Assembly (NCBI GenBank): GCA_003956705.1
Contig: QZCP01000137.1
Location: 113,293 to 177,292, forward strand
Reading direction: 5' to 3'
Length of the DNA: 64,000 nt
Source of the DNA: Brevipalpus yothersi
Lineage: Eukaryota; Arthropoda; Arachnida; Trombidiformes; Tenuipalpidae
The notes below the pieces were generated by a model that was not told where the DNA came from, did no database searches, and saw only the letters and a program-made list of their open reading frames with translations. Below are positions 31,135 through 44,064 of this stretch, one piece after another (position 1 is the stretch's first letter; every line of letters begins with the position of its first letter). The translations under genes and the position numbers were made by a program.

Positions 31135-34100
31135 CTATTGGAATGTGAATCTCGTTACTGTAGCATTACCACAGAGCTTTCCGATGAAGAGAAGAACATC
31201 CTTGAGATCTTCACTCGATGATACCTAAAGAAAAACCAATTAATCATTGGACCATAGGTAGAGTGAATCATTTTCATTGACAATAATTGAGAGAGGATAA
31301 TTACCTTTGTCAGCATGAGTAATTTATTCCAATCATCTTTGTTTGCTGCATACTTTTTCGGCCTTAATTCCAGCATTTTTTGCTTACTAACTGGATATCC
31401 AGTCACTAGACATGGTAAGTATTGAGTTCCATCTTTACCCATCAACGATGCCTCATAGCCATGAGAATCTTTTGGAAGTGATCGAGTTGATCGAGCATCC
31501 ATTGACATGTGTAAAATCCAACTCTTAACATCTTCGACCAGATTGGGCTCACTTTCTATTGAATAAGGTCGGGATGGCAGTGGAACTTCCGATGGAATAT
31601 CAGTGTCCACAAAATCAGAATGATCAACGTTCACTTCACCCTCTTCAATAGCATCAATTAGATCGAGAAAGTGATTCCACAAAATGAAGGCCATATCTAA
31701 TCGACCAGTTTCCTTTGCCATTTTTCCCGCCTCGAAGAAAAATTTATCCACACGAATTATATCAGTATATCGTAGCAATGATATGCTCAATTTAGCGAGA
31801 AGTTCTTTCTTTCCACCATGATTATCGGCTAGTGAGCTCAGAACTTCTCGAAGATACAGATAATGACTGATAAGCAAATATTTTTCAATTTGCTGTTCAT
31901 CCTGTGATGCTGGATTAGCGGTCAAGTATTGGAGAAAACAATTCCTCAAATGCTTCCATGTACTTGCCATAGGCTGCGGCTCATTCTCAAAACCCATTAG
32001 ATCAGCTGCTAATCGAATTAATATTATTCGAGCTTCTGGAACTGATAGACATACTTGATTAGCGGTAACAACTTTAACCGCTTCTTGACATGATTTTTCA
32101 CCAATCAACTGAGATGCTAGTGTCAAAGCATTTCGAATGATTCCCGTTCGATCTTCAGCCACTTTGGAAGCTTCCAGCTCAGATCGAACATCTCGTCGAT
32201 CATCAGAATCAATTGATGAATTAACACTTTCACGACGATTGTGGTGTCGAAATGATGATCCACGTGAACTTGCTCTCCTACTATCAGGTATACTGAAATG
32301 ATCTGACATACTGACCACACTATTACCTCGTGTACTAGAGCCACCTCCACCAAGTCCACTTCCATTCATCTTGGAACTGACAATCATATCTCGCTTAACA
32401 GAATCAATTAATGATGGTGAATATTGTTCACAAACTCTCAGTGCTTCATCCCACATTCCAAAATCTTTGTACATTTTGACGGCCAATTCAATTCGACCTG
32501 CTCTCAGTAGCAATGTTTCCGCTTTCATCATCACATCAATTGATTTACCTTCTTTTTCGAGGACACTTTTAGCTTGAGCAACCAGTATATCACTGACACA
32601 ATTTTCATCTTTCACATATTGTTCAGCAACTCGAAGAGCTTCCGAAAAATCACCAATCCTCATGTACATGATGACCACTTCTTTGGGCTTATTTGCCTCC
32701 AAATACAAAGCTTCAGCCTCATCGAAACGTTCCTCATTTTCCAGCCAATATGCATACTTAAGATTAACATCATTGATCTTGTGTCTCAACTCAGGACCAG
32801 CTTCGGTAACCAAATTTTTGGCAAACTCATAGGCATTACATTCGACAGCATAATCAACCACCTGATTGAGTAGTCCAAGTCTGGCCAGTAATTTAACCGA
32901 ATCATCAATCTGTGGTAAACTTTTGGCCCACATATAAGCTACCTGTTTGGCGGGAACTGCACCACCATAAGTTCGTGCAACTCGATATGCATCTTCCCAA
33001 TTATCATTATTCTTATACATTCTAACGGCACTTTTCCAATCGGATGCTGCAATATAATGAGTTTCCGCCTGATGAAGTTGCCCACTGTTTTCCAGCTCTT
33101 TTGCTAAATGTGTATTAGTATCCACCACAAGATCAGGATGATATTGTTTCACCAATTTCATCATGGAATCATACTTTTTGTGTGATTTATACATTCCAAT
33201 GGCTGCATCTATGTTGGAACATGTTAAATATATTCGCTCAGCTTCCTTAAGATTACCACTTTTTTCCATATTTTGAGCCATATTTTCGTACATTTCACGA
33301 GCTGCATCACTGTCCATATATTTTCGAGCCAATTTATATGCTCTCTGATATTGATTGTGATCATTGAGCAATGTGATAGCATCCTGTATACATCCACAAG
33401 ATAAATACATATCTTGTGCTGCATCAATTCGTCCGATTGAAGCATAATGTTCAGCGATCATTTTACCAAGACGAGCTGGAACATGGTCCAAAATTGATGC
33501 CAATTCTGATGCTTTATCGTATTGATTAGCTGAAATAGCTGCTTCTAGAGCTTTTTCAATTTTACCAGCTTCAACAAAGTGGACCATTGCCGATGATGGA
33601 TCGTGTCCTTCGGCCATCAACCAGTCTCCATATTGTTCTTCAAGTTTGACCACCTCTTCCGGAAACTCATGTCTTGCAAGCTCAATTGCCTTTGGATAGC
33701 ATTTTCCTTCCACAAAAAGTTCAAATGCTCGAGTTGTATCACTTATCGGTGGAATTTGGCAAAGTTTTCCAGCTTCCTCCATGAATTGTGAGTTTCTCAA
33801 TTCTCTGATCAATTCTTCCACAACCGATTGGTTGAGATGAAAATTTTGTTTGGTAACCAAATCGAATATCAGATGGGCTGCCTGAATGAATTGTCCCGAT
33901 TTGATGTACATTCGAATTGCATCTTCATGGTTACCCTTTTTTTCCATCAATAGACCTGCTTCCGCATGCTGTCCAGAATCGAGAAGGTATTCGAAATATT
34001 TCCTTTCCAAATCATCTCGCAAATCACTTCGACCCACTCTAATTGCCACCTCAATTGCTTTTTCCCACTTGTGTAGACTCAAATATGTTGCCACAACATC

Positions 34101-36682
34101 ATCAATACTATTATTACTTTCGAACATTGTCCAATCGTTTTCAAGTAGAGCCAGCTTAGTTTCATCATTGAAACATTGTCTAATGAAATGAGCTTTCGTT
34201 ACATCTCCAATAGCAGCAAATGCTCGCTCAGCAACAAAAATATCGGAAGATTTGAGGGCAACTTCGGCCAATGTTCTCCACATTGATTCAGATTCCACAT
34301 TGAAATCACATGATTCCAAGAATGACATTGCTCTGGAAAAATTTATCTATTTGATTATCAAGTTATTCTGACTTGATAGATCACTTACCGTCTCAGATCT
34401 CCATCTTCCAAGGAGGTATCAAATTCTATCAGCATTTCATCTAGAACAATATCCTGTCCACCACCATTGAATACAACTCTCGTTTTACCATTTTCTCTTT
34501 TAATATCTATCATTTCTGAACGCTGATCACCAACAATATCATGGATCACTGGTTTCATGAGATCATACCAAACATATAGTTTATCTCTTGATTGAGCAAC
34601 CACAACATCACTACCAGGAACCCATCGAACTCCTTGACAGTAGTTGAGCATTACAGAATTTTCATGGGTCAAAATGTCCAAACATTGGAGTCGAGATGAT
34701 TTGTCTTTGAATAGTAAACGTTTTCCTGTTTCATTCATTTCAAGCCACTCAATTTTCTCATCATTTGACCAGCTACATATTTGGATACCCGAAACCAGAT
34801 CAATAACAGCCACAGTTTTCATGTCCAATAGATAGGCCAGCATTTTAGCGCCAGATTTTCGTAAATTTATCTGGACACTAATGAAAAAAAAGTCGATAAA
34901 GTCAAGTGATTAGTAATTATCCATATTTTCAGTTAGTCATACCTTCATTAGGATCAGTTTCTGAGTGATCATAGACAGACAAAGAATCTTGACTCACCTC
35001 ATCAAATGTGGGTTGAAAAAATCAGATCTTACTGATGCGAGAATATGATTCTTTCCAAATTCAACCAGAAAAAGTTCTCCAATACCTCTGATCAGTACAA
35101 CATTCTCATAATCGAAAGAAAACTTTACACTACTGTGTGCTAATCCACTCCATTCTATTTCGGACATCTTTTCTGGATCTTGAGTATTGGCCAAAATTAG
35201 TGTGCTAGTTGTCCAAATTATGGCAAACTTTTCACGCACAATTTTGACATCTTTCACCTCAAAATCAGAACGATACACAGTTGAATTGCTGGTTTTTGTG
35301 TCTTTGATAACCACTTGATTGGGTCCAACATAATTTATTTCAAAACGATCATCTATCAGCTTCTTTTTCCATTGACACTCGAACACTTCGATAGCTCCAG
35401 ATATGGTTCCCACAATCAACTTTGTTCCATCTTTTGCGATAGTCAAGCAAGTCAACAATGCTGTACCGGTAAGTTCAATTATCTGAGACTGCTTCCACAT
35501 GGAAGATTCGAGAGTGAAAATAATAATCTTGTTCAACGATATAATAGCAATCGAATGGCCTGATGGAAAAGCATAGGCACCCGATACTTCAGCACCATAT
35601 TCGACCACTTGCTTGTTGAGAATATTTCTCGATGATTGTCCAGCCAATTGATTGAAAACTATTTTTCCACCAGTTCCACACACACACAGATAGCCTGTAG
35701 TCGACAGTGCCAAACCAAATGGTGCCGAAGTGTTATTCATCACTTGAAAACTTGTACTTTCCCTTTGGCCTATGGAAGCCAAGAATATAGCACCATTGAG
35801 ATATGCTGCTGCAATGTAATCCCCAGCAATCGATATCGATGTGACCATTGAATTGTGTGAAACAAGTGATATCATTCGATTGGCATTATTAGGGATGAGT
35901 TTGACCTGGAAGTTTTCGGTATAGAAAAATATTCAAAAATTTCCCTGAATTTTTCCTCCATTTATGATACTTAGTTTGGTCAAGAGAACGCTGATTTATA
36001 TCTTTCCGACGAAATTTTGCTCACCTTTCCATCTGCTAAGCCAAAAACAATTCCAAAATTATGCCAATGTGTACATGTCACTGGACTAGGAAGTGGATAT
36101 CGGGCCAGAATAGATTTTTTCTCTTCCCTGAATGATAAAAATGGCTAGTAAAAATTTGAAGATTAATCACATTGGGTATGTTATTTACCAATTCTCTCCA
36201 ATTTTATATACATATATCACACAGTCTGTTTGAGCAATGGCTATTTTCGTGGAATCTGGTGAAAAGCAGAGACCTTTGACTACGAAAGATTTTCGAGAAA
36301 AATTTTTATCCACTGATTTTAGACCAAATTTGTCCTTCTTCTCATTTGTCGCAGCATCAAATAATATTATCTGAAAATAAATGAAAGTTTGGAATGATAA
36401 AATTAATCGATTGCCATCAAAAGGTAACTGGCGTAAAAATTTTCTAATTTATTTTCTAAGCTTCTAATTTTCTAAACCTCTGATTTTACCTCATCTCATC
36501 ATTGTCATAAGAACTATCACTCATTTATTATACAATGTAGCATTTGATTTTCTCACCTGATTGCTGATTGCTAGGCAAGCTGCAATCTTGGAGCCATTCG
36601 GAGACCATGACACAAGCTCTACCCGTGAAATCGGATGATTGGTATCAGGTGCTTGAAGACTGGAGGAATGTTTGATTTTCAT
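31135..36682 (-). CDS. IFT172: Intraflagellar transport protein IFT172, 7 exons
   Basis: Peripheral subunit of the IFT-B train that moves cargo in cilia; in arthropods needed in ciliated sensory neurons. Exons in transcript order: 36682-36557, 36370-36189, 36127-36025, 35905-34998, 34877-34389, 34332-31305, 31224-31135. The frame closes at about 1641 aa. The N-terminal half is WD40 propeller (LVSWSPNGSKIAACLAI, CFSPDSTKIAIAQTD, YVGPNQVVIKD, WVPGSDVVVAQ). The rest is TPR-like helical repeats (AHYIAASDWKSAVRMYKNN type) ending in DHSDFVDTDIPSEVPLP, LVTGYP and a terminal FTFQ. A Ser/Gly/Arg-rich linker (about 32100-32370) replaces part of the TPR region I remember from vertebrate IFT172. Start Met at 36682 gives the typical short lead before the first WD repeat. 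Divergent from the PSI-protein cluster. Confidence 0.94.
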
Positions 36683-37415
36683 ATTTACCGAAAATAAGAT
36701 AAAAATTACCAAAATACCAATTTCCCTGAATAATGAATCGGCTGATTATCCACAAGTTCGAATTGTATATAAACATTGGACCATATCCATGGAGATTCGC
36801 TTTCCTCAAACATTAGTAACTTTTGCATGGTGAGTTTATCGGCGCGAAAGGAGTAGCATCATTCCTCTCATCCATAACAATATTTCGTCATGTTACTACT
36901 GATCACTCGGTCGATATCGTCCCAAAAAGATTGACTAGCTGACCAAAGTTGGAAACTATAGCAGTAGTGCCTCATCTAACAAAATTTGATGGATAACTTA
37001 TCCCAAAGATTATTAACAGATTATTCTTTTGACTCCCATTGTCAGTCTGTATGTCATTAAGAAGGTAAACAGTCCAAAAACACTGTAGAAACAGTTTTAT
37101 TGGTTCTATGTTAGTGATATGCCAATGCTAGCGAATGTATCAATCTTGTTGAAAATTTTCATGCAAAGTATTGCATGAGGATTGATTAAGCGATCCGGAT
37201 TTGTTGATCATCCTCTTTACCGGTATAATTGTCTCAGCATATGCTACATTCTTTCGTAGCTTCATAATATTCGCTTTGTATTGTTGGATTCATTTTTTCA
37301 ATCTTTATTTTTATCTAGGAGCTCATTACAATTCACTCTCTTTGGGTATTATTTTTTTGTTTTTCCTTTTTTTCGTGAAACCCTTCGATTTAAATTCCAT
37401 ATTATTGCAAGATCC
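36683..37415. promoter_or_regulatory. Divergent upstream region between IFT172 (-) and PSI-protein gene A (+)
   Basis: About 730 AT-rich bases between two divergent start codons. No gene or named motif (for example a clear X-box) was identified by eye. Confidence 0.4.
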
Positions 37416-39231
37416 ATGTCAAAGGGTGTCCATGACACTTCATATTTGGAGTCAGCCATCATTTGTGTACTTCTCTTTTTTCCGATTCCAATTGAGACTT
37501 TTCTTGGTTTCTGTTCCAAGATTGGTAAAATAGAGAGAGACAAAGAAAAATGTAAGGTTTTATTGCCTTTTGGTAGATTAGAGAAGCCTGTTGATAGTTC
37601 ACAATTTGATCAGTGTGAAGAATACTTGGTCAGCGTTTCACAATATTATGGGGGATTCAGGGCATGGAGAATATATGAAAGAATGCAACACCCATCAGTA
37701 CTGTATCATTCTTGCTCAGCAAATTGTGAATGCAAAAAAGAAAAGATTGATTTGCGTTTCGATATTTCACAATGCAGCCAGGCGCCTCTGAGAGTTTGGT
37801 TTGGATTTTTGGACCGATATTTTTACGGTCTCTCTCAGTGTTGGAGAGGAGGAAATATATATGCTGTTATCACCTCTACTGAAGGCTGGGAAGAGGGCTA
37901 CTGGGAATTGAGATTTTACGAAGATCAAATAGTCCCAGGCAGCCTATTTTTTGCTCTTGATTACACACAAGAACCCAGAAGAAGAGTCTACCTTCTTTTG
38001 AATTCGAGGATTGTTGATTATAGAGCGCCAATCATTTACGCCATGGATTTGTAAGTACATCTATCAGTTCAGTCGGTGATCTCACTAGTATCAATTATTT
38101 GACAGTAATCGCAGGATCAGTCGGGGAATCTTAGCCAAAAGTTCGATAAAAGTTGGACCAGGAAAATCTTTATTCTGTACCAAGTCTAATCAGTGTGATG
38201 AGAATGTTTATCTTTCATGTAATGATACCGACACTCAGTATATATTTTCACTGTCAATTCGTAGAATGGAACAATTCCCGGAGAGCAATTCAACCAGACT
38301 TCCCATAGTATATCAAGCTCCTACACAATTGATATTCGATCCATCGATGATAGGAGTCAATGTTTTCATCGTTAAATACCCTGAAAAAATGGTTGCATTT
38401 GTGATGAAAGAAAATAGTGTAGATTCCAACAACTGGTATATCTTATTTTCACATAAAAGTAATCGAAAACTTCCAGAAAACTGTTTCACAATAGATTCCA
38501 AGGTTGATGATCCTTTCCAATGTCATCTCCCAATACCTTCAGGACATTCATTGAAATATATCTCGATCACCAATGAAACTCTGTGGATACATACTTCGTC
38601 AAATGCTTCACTGTATGATCAGTTTTTCGAAACTTGCTTCCTGATGAACGATTGTTTCGGATGTTATCTCTTATCTAATGATTCTCCTTTCTCATGTGCC
38701 TGGGATTCTGATCGATGTATCAGCACATCTGATGAATCGCCGAAGAATGCTTCTACCTGTATCCAATTGGAAAAGATGAGCATTAACAATTCGACTAGAA
38801 TTCCGAATTCAAAAATTTTGATCATCAAAGTAGCTGGTATTTGCTTGACCAACACACTCATCGAGACTAGACTGCTGATGAAGGATGGAAAAATTATTCT
38901 TCCAGATCATACTGAAATCAATGAAGTTGACTTTCTTCTTGATCCAGGAGATGATGAAAAAATAATACAAAATCTCAATCAAACTTTCCTGGTCATCAAC
39001 AGTGTCAAATTGAGCTCTCCAATAGAGCTTGCCTTGTCTTCGGTTATTGAGCCTGTTGAAGGTTTTGACTGGAAAAAAGTTATTATGATTGTATCTCTCT
39101 CGGTTGGAGGAGCACTTTTATTAACATTTATTTTTTTCGCATTATATAATTGTTGCAAAAAGACTGGAGATGCAGAAATGGAAATACCAGAGCTACCAAA
39201 CCCCAAAATTATTGGAGGCTATGCGGAATAA
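37416..39231 (+). CDS. PSI-module single-pass membrane protein, tandem paralog A
   Basis: Unnamed family. Exons 37416-38050 and 38106-39231 (phase-2 intron) give 586 aa. In order: an N-terminal hydrophobic segment that looks like a signal peptide (IICVLLFFPIPIETFLGFC), a roughly 400-residue ectodomain rich in N-glycosylation sequons, a cysteine module (CFLMNDCFGC, then CAWDSDRC) resembling PSI domains of plexins, semaphorins and integrins, a roughly 100-residue beta-like segment, one transmembrane helix (IMIVSLSVGGALLLTFIFFALY) broken in this quote to its core, and a short tail. A cell-surface receptor or adhesion role is inferred from architecture; the ectodomain may be a diverged sema-type propeller. 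The Met at 37416 is chosen because it aligns with the start of paralog B; longer upstream frames exist. AATAAA at 39471. Confidence 0.85.
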
Positions 39232-40902
39232 ATTGTCTATTATGCACCCTGCAGTATCAAGCTTGTTGCAAGTCTATATTCTCAGTGTATAGTTAGCCGA
39301 GATCGATTATCAGCTGGAAAAAGTCGTTTTCTTCATAAAGTAGTCAACTGGTTTAATTTTATTCACATCAATCTCTTGAGTGTTCCTTGTTTGTTGAGAA
39401 AATTTTTCATTTTCTTTCATTTTCTTTGCTAGTCCTCTTCAAGATTTGTTTTCTCTCGCAACTCTGAAACAATAAAAGAATACACAATGAGTAATATACT
39501 GCTTCTACATGGGTACATTGATCCACTGTTTGACTCTCTTCATTCCTCTCCTGGATAGCAAGTTAATATCATGATGGATCGAAATTCAAACGGCCACTCT
39601 GATAGGCTCTGCTCAAATGAGATCATAAATAAAGAACAGTTATTCTCGATAAAAAGAGAAGTTAGTATCTCTAAGTTTTTCAGGTCAGTTTAAGACCGAA
39701 TGAAGAAATATCGAAATATTCGAAAGCTTGGTATATTTCTCATTGAAGATTTTCGACTATTTTCGGTTCTAAGTGATCTGAATTTCTGAAAAGCGATATT
39801 TCTTAGATTTTTTTCACATATATATATCCATGACCAAGCCTATCCACGATAAAATAAATCAAAAATAGGCTAAATAGTCGATTGAACATCGAATAGTCGA
39901 GGCTAGAACTGAGACTAGCAAGTGGAGTTTTTTGTTACGATATCGCTGAGGCCCTTTTACTGTTCTGCGATTGAATCAAGACTCTTATGAAAGCGAACAA
40001 CCCATCAAGTTGAGAAATGCTAAATATGATAAAGATCGAAGGATATGCATGATGAAGTATCGAAAATTTCGATTTTACTGAAAAGTTCTAAGCTTTCAAT
40101 GAGCGTTACAAACTTTTTTTACAATAAAATCGAAGTCAATTAGCCTCACATCTCATAAAATCCGTTTTTTCGTTTTTTTTGGATCAAATTTTTGTCTAGA
40201 AGATCTCAAATGAATGTTCTCTTGAGTGATATAAGTTTGAACTCCTCGATGTCTTGGGATTTTTCTTTCTGATTGAGAAAACTTCTCAAGGCAAAACTTT
40301 CGTCATAAAATTCCCTTCATTCTTAGTTTCTTTCGTCAAGGCTAAAAATTCGAAAAATTTTTGCCTGTGTCTGATTTTTCTCAATTTCAAATTCGATCAA
40401 TGATCTTATCGTGAGCCAAAATTCATTGTTCTATCAATTCGAATTTGTATCAAACAAACGAACTTTTCAAACACCCTGATACTATTCTAGACACCAATAT
40501 TCAGCCTATTTTCTCACCTTCTTTGACATTTAACTTCTTTTGGATTACGAGGTTGAGTTTTCGCACATCTATATACTGGAAGCCTATTCGATTGAATTAT
40601 CTCATACTCAGTGGAAGAGATTCAGAAGAATTCATTTAAATTGGAGTTGTTGAATTTACCGCAGAAACTTGAGATACTATGAAGCTCTTCCATCAACAAT
40701 GCAACACTAATGGTTATTAATAGTATAGCAAGTCAATTTTTTGCACTCTCAATGGTTTGGCTGAATTCTGTGAATAAAAGCTCCTTTCCTTAATTGATCT
40801 TTATCAGGTAATACAAACAGGAGAACTCTTCCGGATCTAAGACTATTTTTCACTTTCACTACCCTTATTGACATCCAAAGGTGATCATGTCGTCATTCTG
40901 GT
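39232..40902. other. Intergenic DNA between PSI-protein genes A and B
   Basis: About 1.7 kb of AT-rich sequence. An AATAAA at 39471-39476 fits the 3' end of gene A. No other gene, repeat family or RNA was recognised. Confidence 0.5.
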
Positions 40903-42877
40903 ATGGAGACTGAATATTACCACTTTCAATTGGCCTACTTTCTCAAGGTATATCTGATACTCAAGTTCCTCATCTTCCCTATCCCAGTTCATTCATCTTT
41001 CAAAGCATGTACGGGTATTGGTTTATTGGAGATTCGAGGTGACAGATGCGAAGTTCTTTTTCCATCAGGTAGACAGAAAGAACCTGTTAATGATTCTCAA
41101 ATTTTCCAGGATTGCGATGATTATCTAGCATATCATATAAAAGGGAAAGAATTCTCAGCATGGCCTAAAACTCAAATAAATTCTGCAAACCGCACTACAT
41201 TTCCAAAATATTATCATTGTCCGTCCAGTTTTAACTGTACAAATGCAAGGCTTGGTGTAAGTAGTATGATCATAGATTGTCAGAAGACTGAAAATTATAC
41301 GCTCATCGCTCGAATTGGAATGGGTATAAATTGGACTTTCTCTTTGTCTGGATGCGAGGTAAAAGGGGAAATCATTAGATCTTATGTAAAAAGAGCTGAT
41401 GATATGTACGGTTTTACAATCATTGACAAATTTCCTGATGAAATCTTTGAGAACAGTATGCTCTACTCCAAAAAAAGTTTTGAAAGGTCAAAAGTCACTT
41501 TCTCATTTGAAATCTCGAGAATTGAAGACAATATTGCCCCACTTATTGTGGCAGTTAATACGTGAGTAGCTGAGCAATTTTTTTACTATGATCCTCATTC
41601 ATGATCTATCCAGGGAACGAAACACAAGCTCAAAGATTCTAGCCCGAAGTCCAATGAGATTGGGTCCCGATAAATCAATAGAGTGCTCCAGATCTCATCA
41701 ATGCGAAAATTTGGTTTACATTTCATGTGATGACAAGAACGCAAACACTTATTTTATTTTGACATTATCCATTCAAGCATTGGATACAAATCCCGATAAG
41801 AATGAAACAAATTTGGAGAGAGTGTATGAAGCCTCTTCTCGAGCGACATTCGATCCTGATATGATTGGTATGAACACATTCGAAACTGAGTATCCAAAAA
41901 TCATGGAAAGCTTTGTGGTGAAAAGTGACCATAAAAAATTTGACCCTGATTCTTGGTACCTCTTGTTTCTGGAGGAAGATTCTCGAAAGCTTCCTTCAGA
42001 CTGTTTTTCCCCTGATTCCAAAATTGGCTATCCGGTCTTTTGTTCTATTCCTATTCCTTCTGGACGTTCATTGAAATATGTTTCGATCACGAATGGTAGT
42101 CTGTGGATGCATACTTCGGATCAAGAATCCACTAATGATTCACCAATTCCAACATGTTTTCTAATGAATGATTGCTTCGGTTGTGTACTCATCGGAACTG
42201 TATCTCCATTCAAATGTAAATGGGATTCTGATGTATGCACAAAATCCTCTGAAATTTATCCTGGAGATGTTAACGACTGTGTTCAGATTAGTAGGCTAGA
42301 GATGGATAATGTTTCAACTCTCTCCATAGAAATGATCGGTGTTCGCCCAGGTAATACTCTTATGTCAACTCAACTCAAATTATTCGATGGACGATCTATC
42401 TATCCAAATAAAATAGATAAAGACTTGGTAGAATTTTCGATGAACCAGAGAGATCTCCTGATGGTCCAAGAAAATTTGAACATGACATACATCGCATTCA
42501 ATTGCTCAAAGTTTCCTACTGGAATGGTGGAAATAGCGTTGTATTACCCTGTTAAAATTACCAAAAATGGTGAAGATAGCGATCTATTGGAAAATTTGTT
42601 GATCATAATCTTACTAATTGTCCTAGCAATTATTGTTTGTGCCCTATGCCGAAGAATTTTAAGTGAGAGAAACTTTTCTCTTGGTCAAACCTCAATGTCT
42701 TCCGGATTTTCCAGAACCGATGAAGGAATGTTAACTTCCTCACAAGGTCCATCAAATATATCAAGAGGTAGACTCATAGGTTCTAATCCGTCCGTTGCTA
42801 CTCAGTCTACCAAGACTGCTGGTAGTGAAATCGTATCTAAAGTATCTGAGGCATCTCAAGTATCAAGCGGAAAATGA
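40903..42877 (+). CDS. PSI-module single-pass membrane protein, tandem paralog B
   Basis: Second member of the tandem family: exons 40903-41561 and 41614-42877, phase-2 intron at the same place as in A and C, 640 aa. An N-terminal signal-like segment ends near FPIPVHSSFKAC. The ectodomain shares blocks with the others (CDDYL, EASSRATFDPDMIG, SIPIPSGRSLKYVSI). The PSI-like module reads CFLMNDCFGC then CKWDSDVC. A C-terminal transmembrane helix (LLIIILLIVLAIIVCALC) is followed by a Ser/Thr/Gly-rich cytoplasmic tail of about 75 residues, much longer than in A or C, which could bear phosphorylation or adaptor sites. Function unknown; extracellular recognition is inferred only. Confidence 0.87.
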
Positions 42878-44064
42878 ATCAATATTCTAGTTTAGTCATC
42901 ATTTTCATGATAGGGTCAGAATCCCAAATTTCAATTCATGTAATCATAGAATAATGAATTGTATCACAAGCTTCTTCTCCATTGAGCATAAAAATCTTGA
43001 TCTAGGGAAACAATTTTCCCATTTTCTCCATCACTCTAAACGTAAATTGATTCTAGTAGTTTGCTACGAAATATTCACCGATACAGTCTCATGCTCATGA
43101 TTCGGAATCATTTACATTCACTGGTCGTATTTTGGTACTAAATATCCAAAACATGACTTGCTTGCTTGAACTTATCAAGCAGATTTTTGCCGTTTCCAAT
43201 CATAATTGAAAGCTCACCTAATTGATCTCGAGTTTCAAGCAAAATTTGTGAAATCTTGAGAAAGTTCAATTGAATTCTCAAGGGTATCTTTTCAGATCAT
43301 AACTCTCAAAAAATAATGAGATGATTTTGGTGAATTTTCTCCTTTGCTGTACGATTCTTTAATGAGAGTGAAACTGGTAATCAACTTGGGGTAATAATAA
43401 ACTTGCTCACACTGTTGATTTGGTAAAAAAAAGTGAAATAATAATCGTTACGATGTCTCTCTTTATTTTAATTATTCTTCTCTGAATTTTTTGCCACGAA
43501 ATTCTGTTAGTTGGTCTTTGGGTTAGGCGAATGTCTCTCTTCCTCTCATTTGCTGATGAATCATAGATTGTCTTAAATCGTTATCCAGTAATTTCTTCAT
43601 TCAATTACAAATATGAGGTGTTCAGTATTTTTTCTTCTTCTTTGACTACAAATGGATGGCCTTATAAGATGAATGGTGCAATCATTCATTTTTGCTCACA
43701 ATTACACTCGTTTTCAATATATATATGTGTTCGCATATCGGAGTAATATTTCAATAGCTTATAGTGTTTCTATGTTATCAAATTCAATCAATGATAAGTA
43801 TATTTCGTCAAATTTACCGCATAAATTTTCCAGATCAGGGATCCACCATTGTTCAACAATGTACCTGAAATTTTATAATTTTTAACAATATATACATTTT
43901 CGCAATTTGAAATGAAATTTCAGAGAGAGGACTAGCTGATCAATTGACATTCTTTATTCACTTCGACTTCGTTCTGTTGTCATTCTAGATAACGTTAGCT
44001 CTAGTCGTTCATCTGATCTCAAACTATTCTGGAAAGTTTTCCGTAAAGATAAAGTATTTTTCCC
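42878..44064. other. Intergenic DNA between PSI-protein genes B and C
   Basis: About 1.2 kb of AT-rich sequence with no recognised gene. No clear AATAAA was seen directly after gene B. Confidence 0.5.

Noticed and set aside
36690..36830. Short minus-strand frame upstream of IFT172
   Set aside because: IFT172 starts naturally at 36682; this stretch could be 5' UTR but shows no family match.
37201..37415. Upstream extension of PSI-protein gene A in the same frame
   Set aside because: Paralog B aligns with a start at 37416; the upstream part is Phe-rich, looks like AT-rich flank and would bury the signal peptide.
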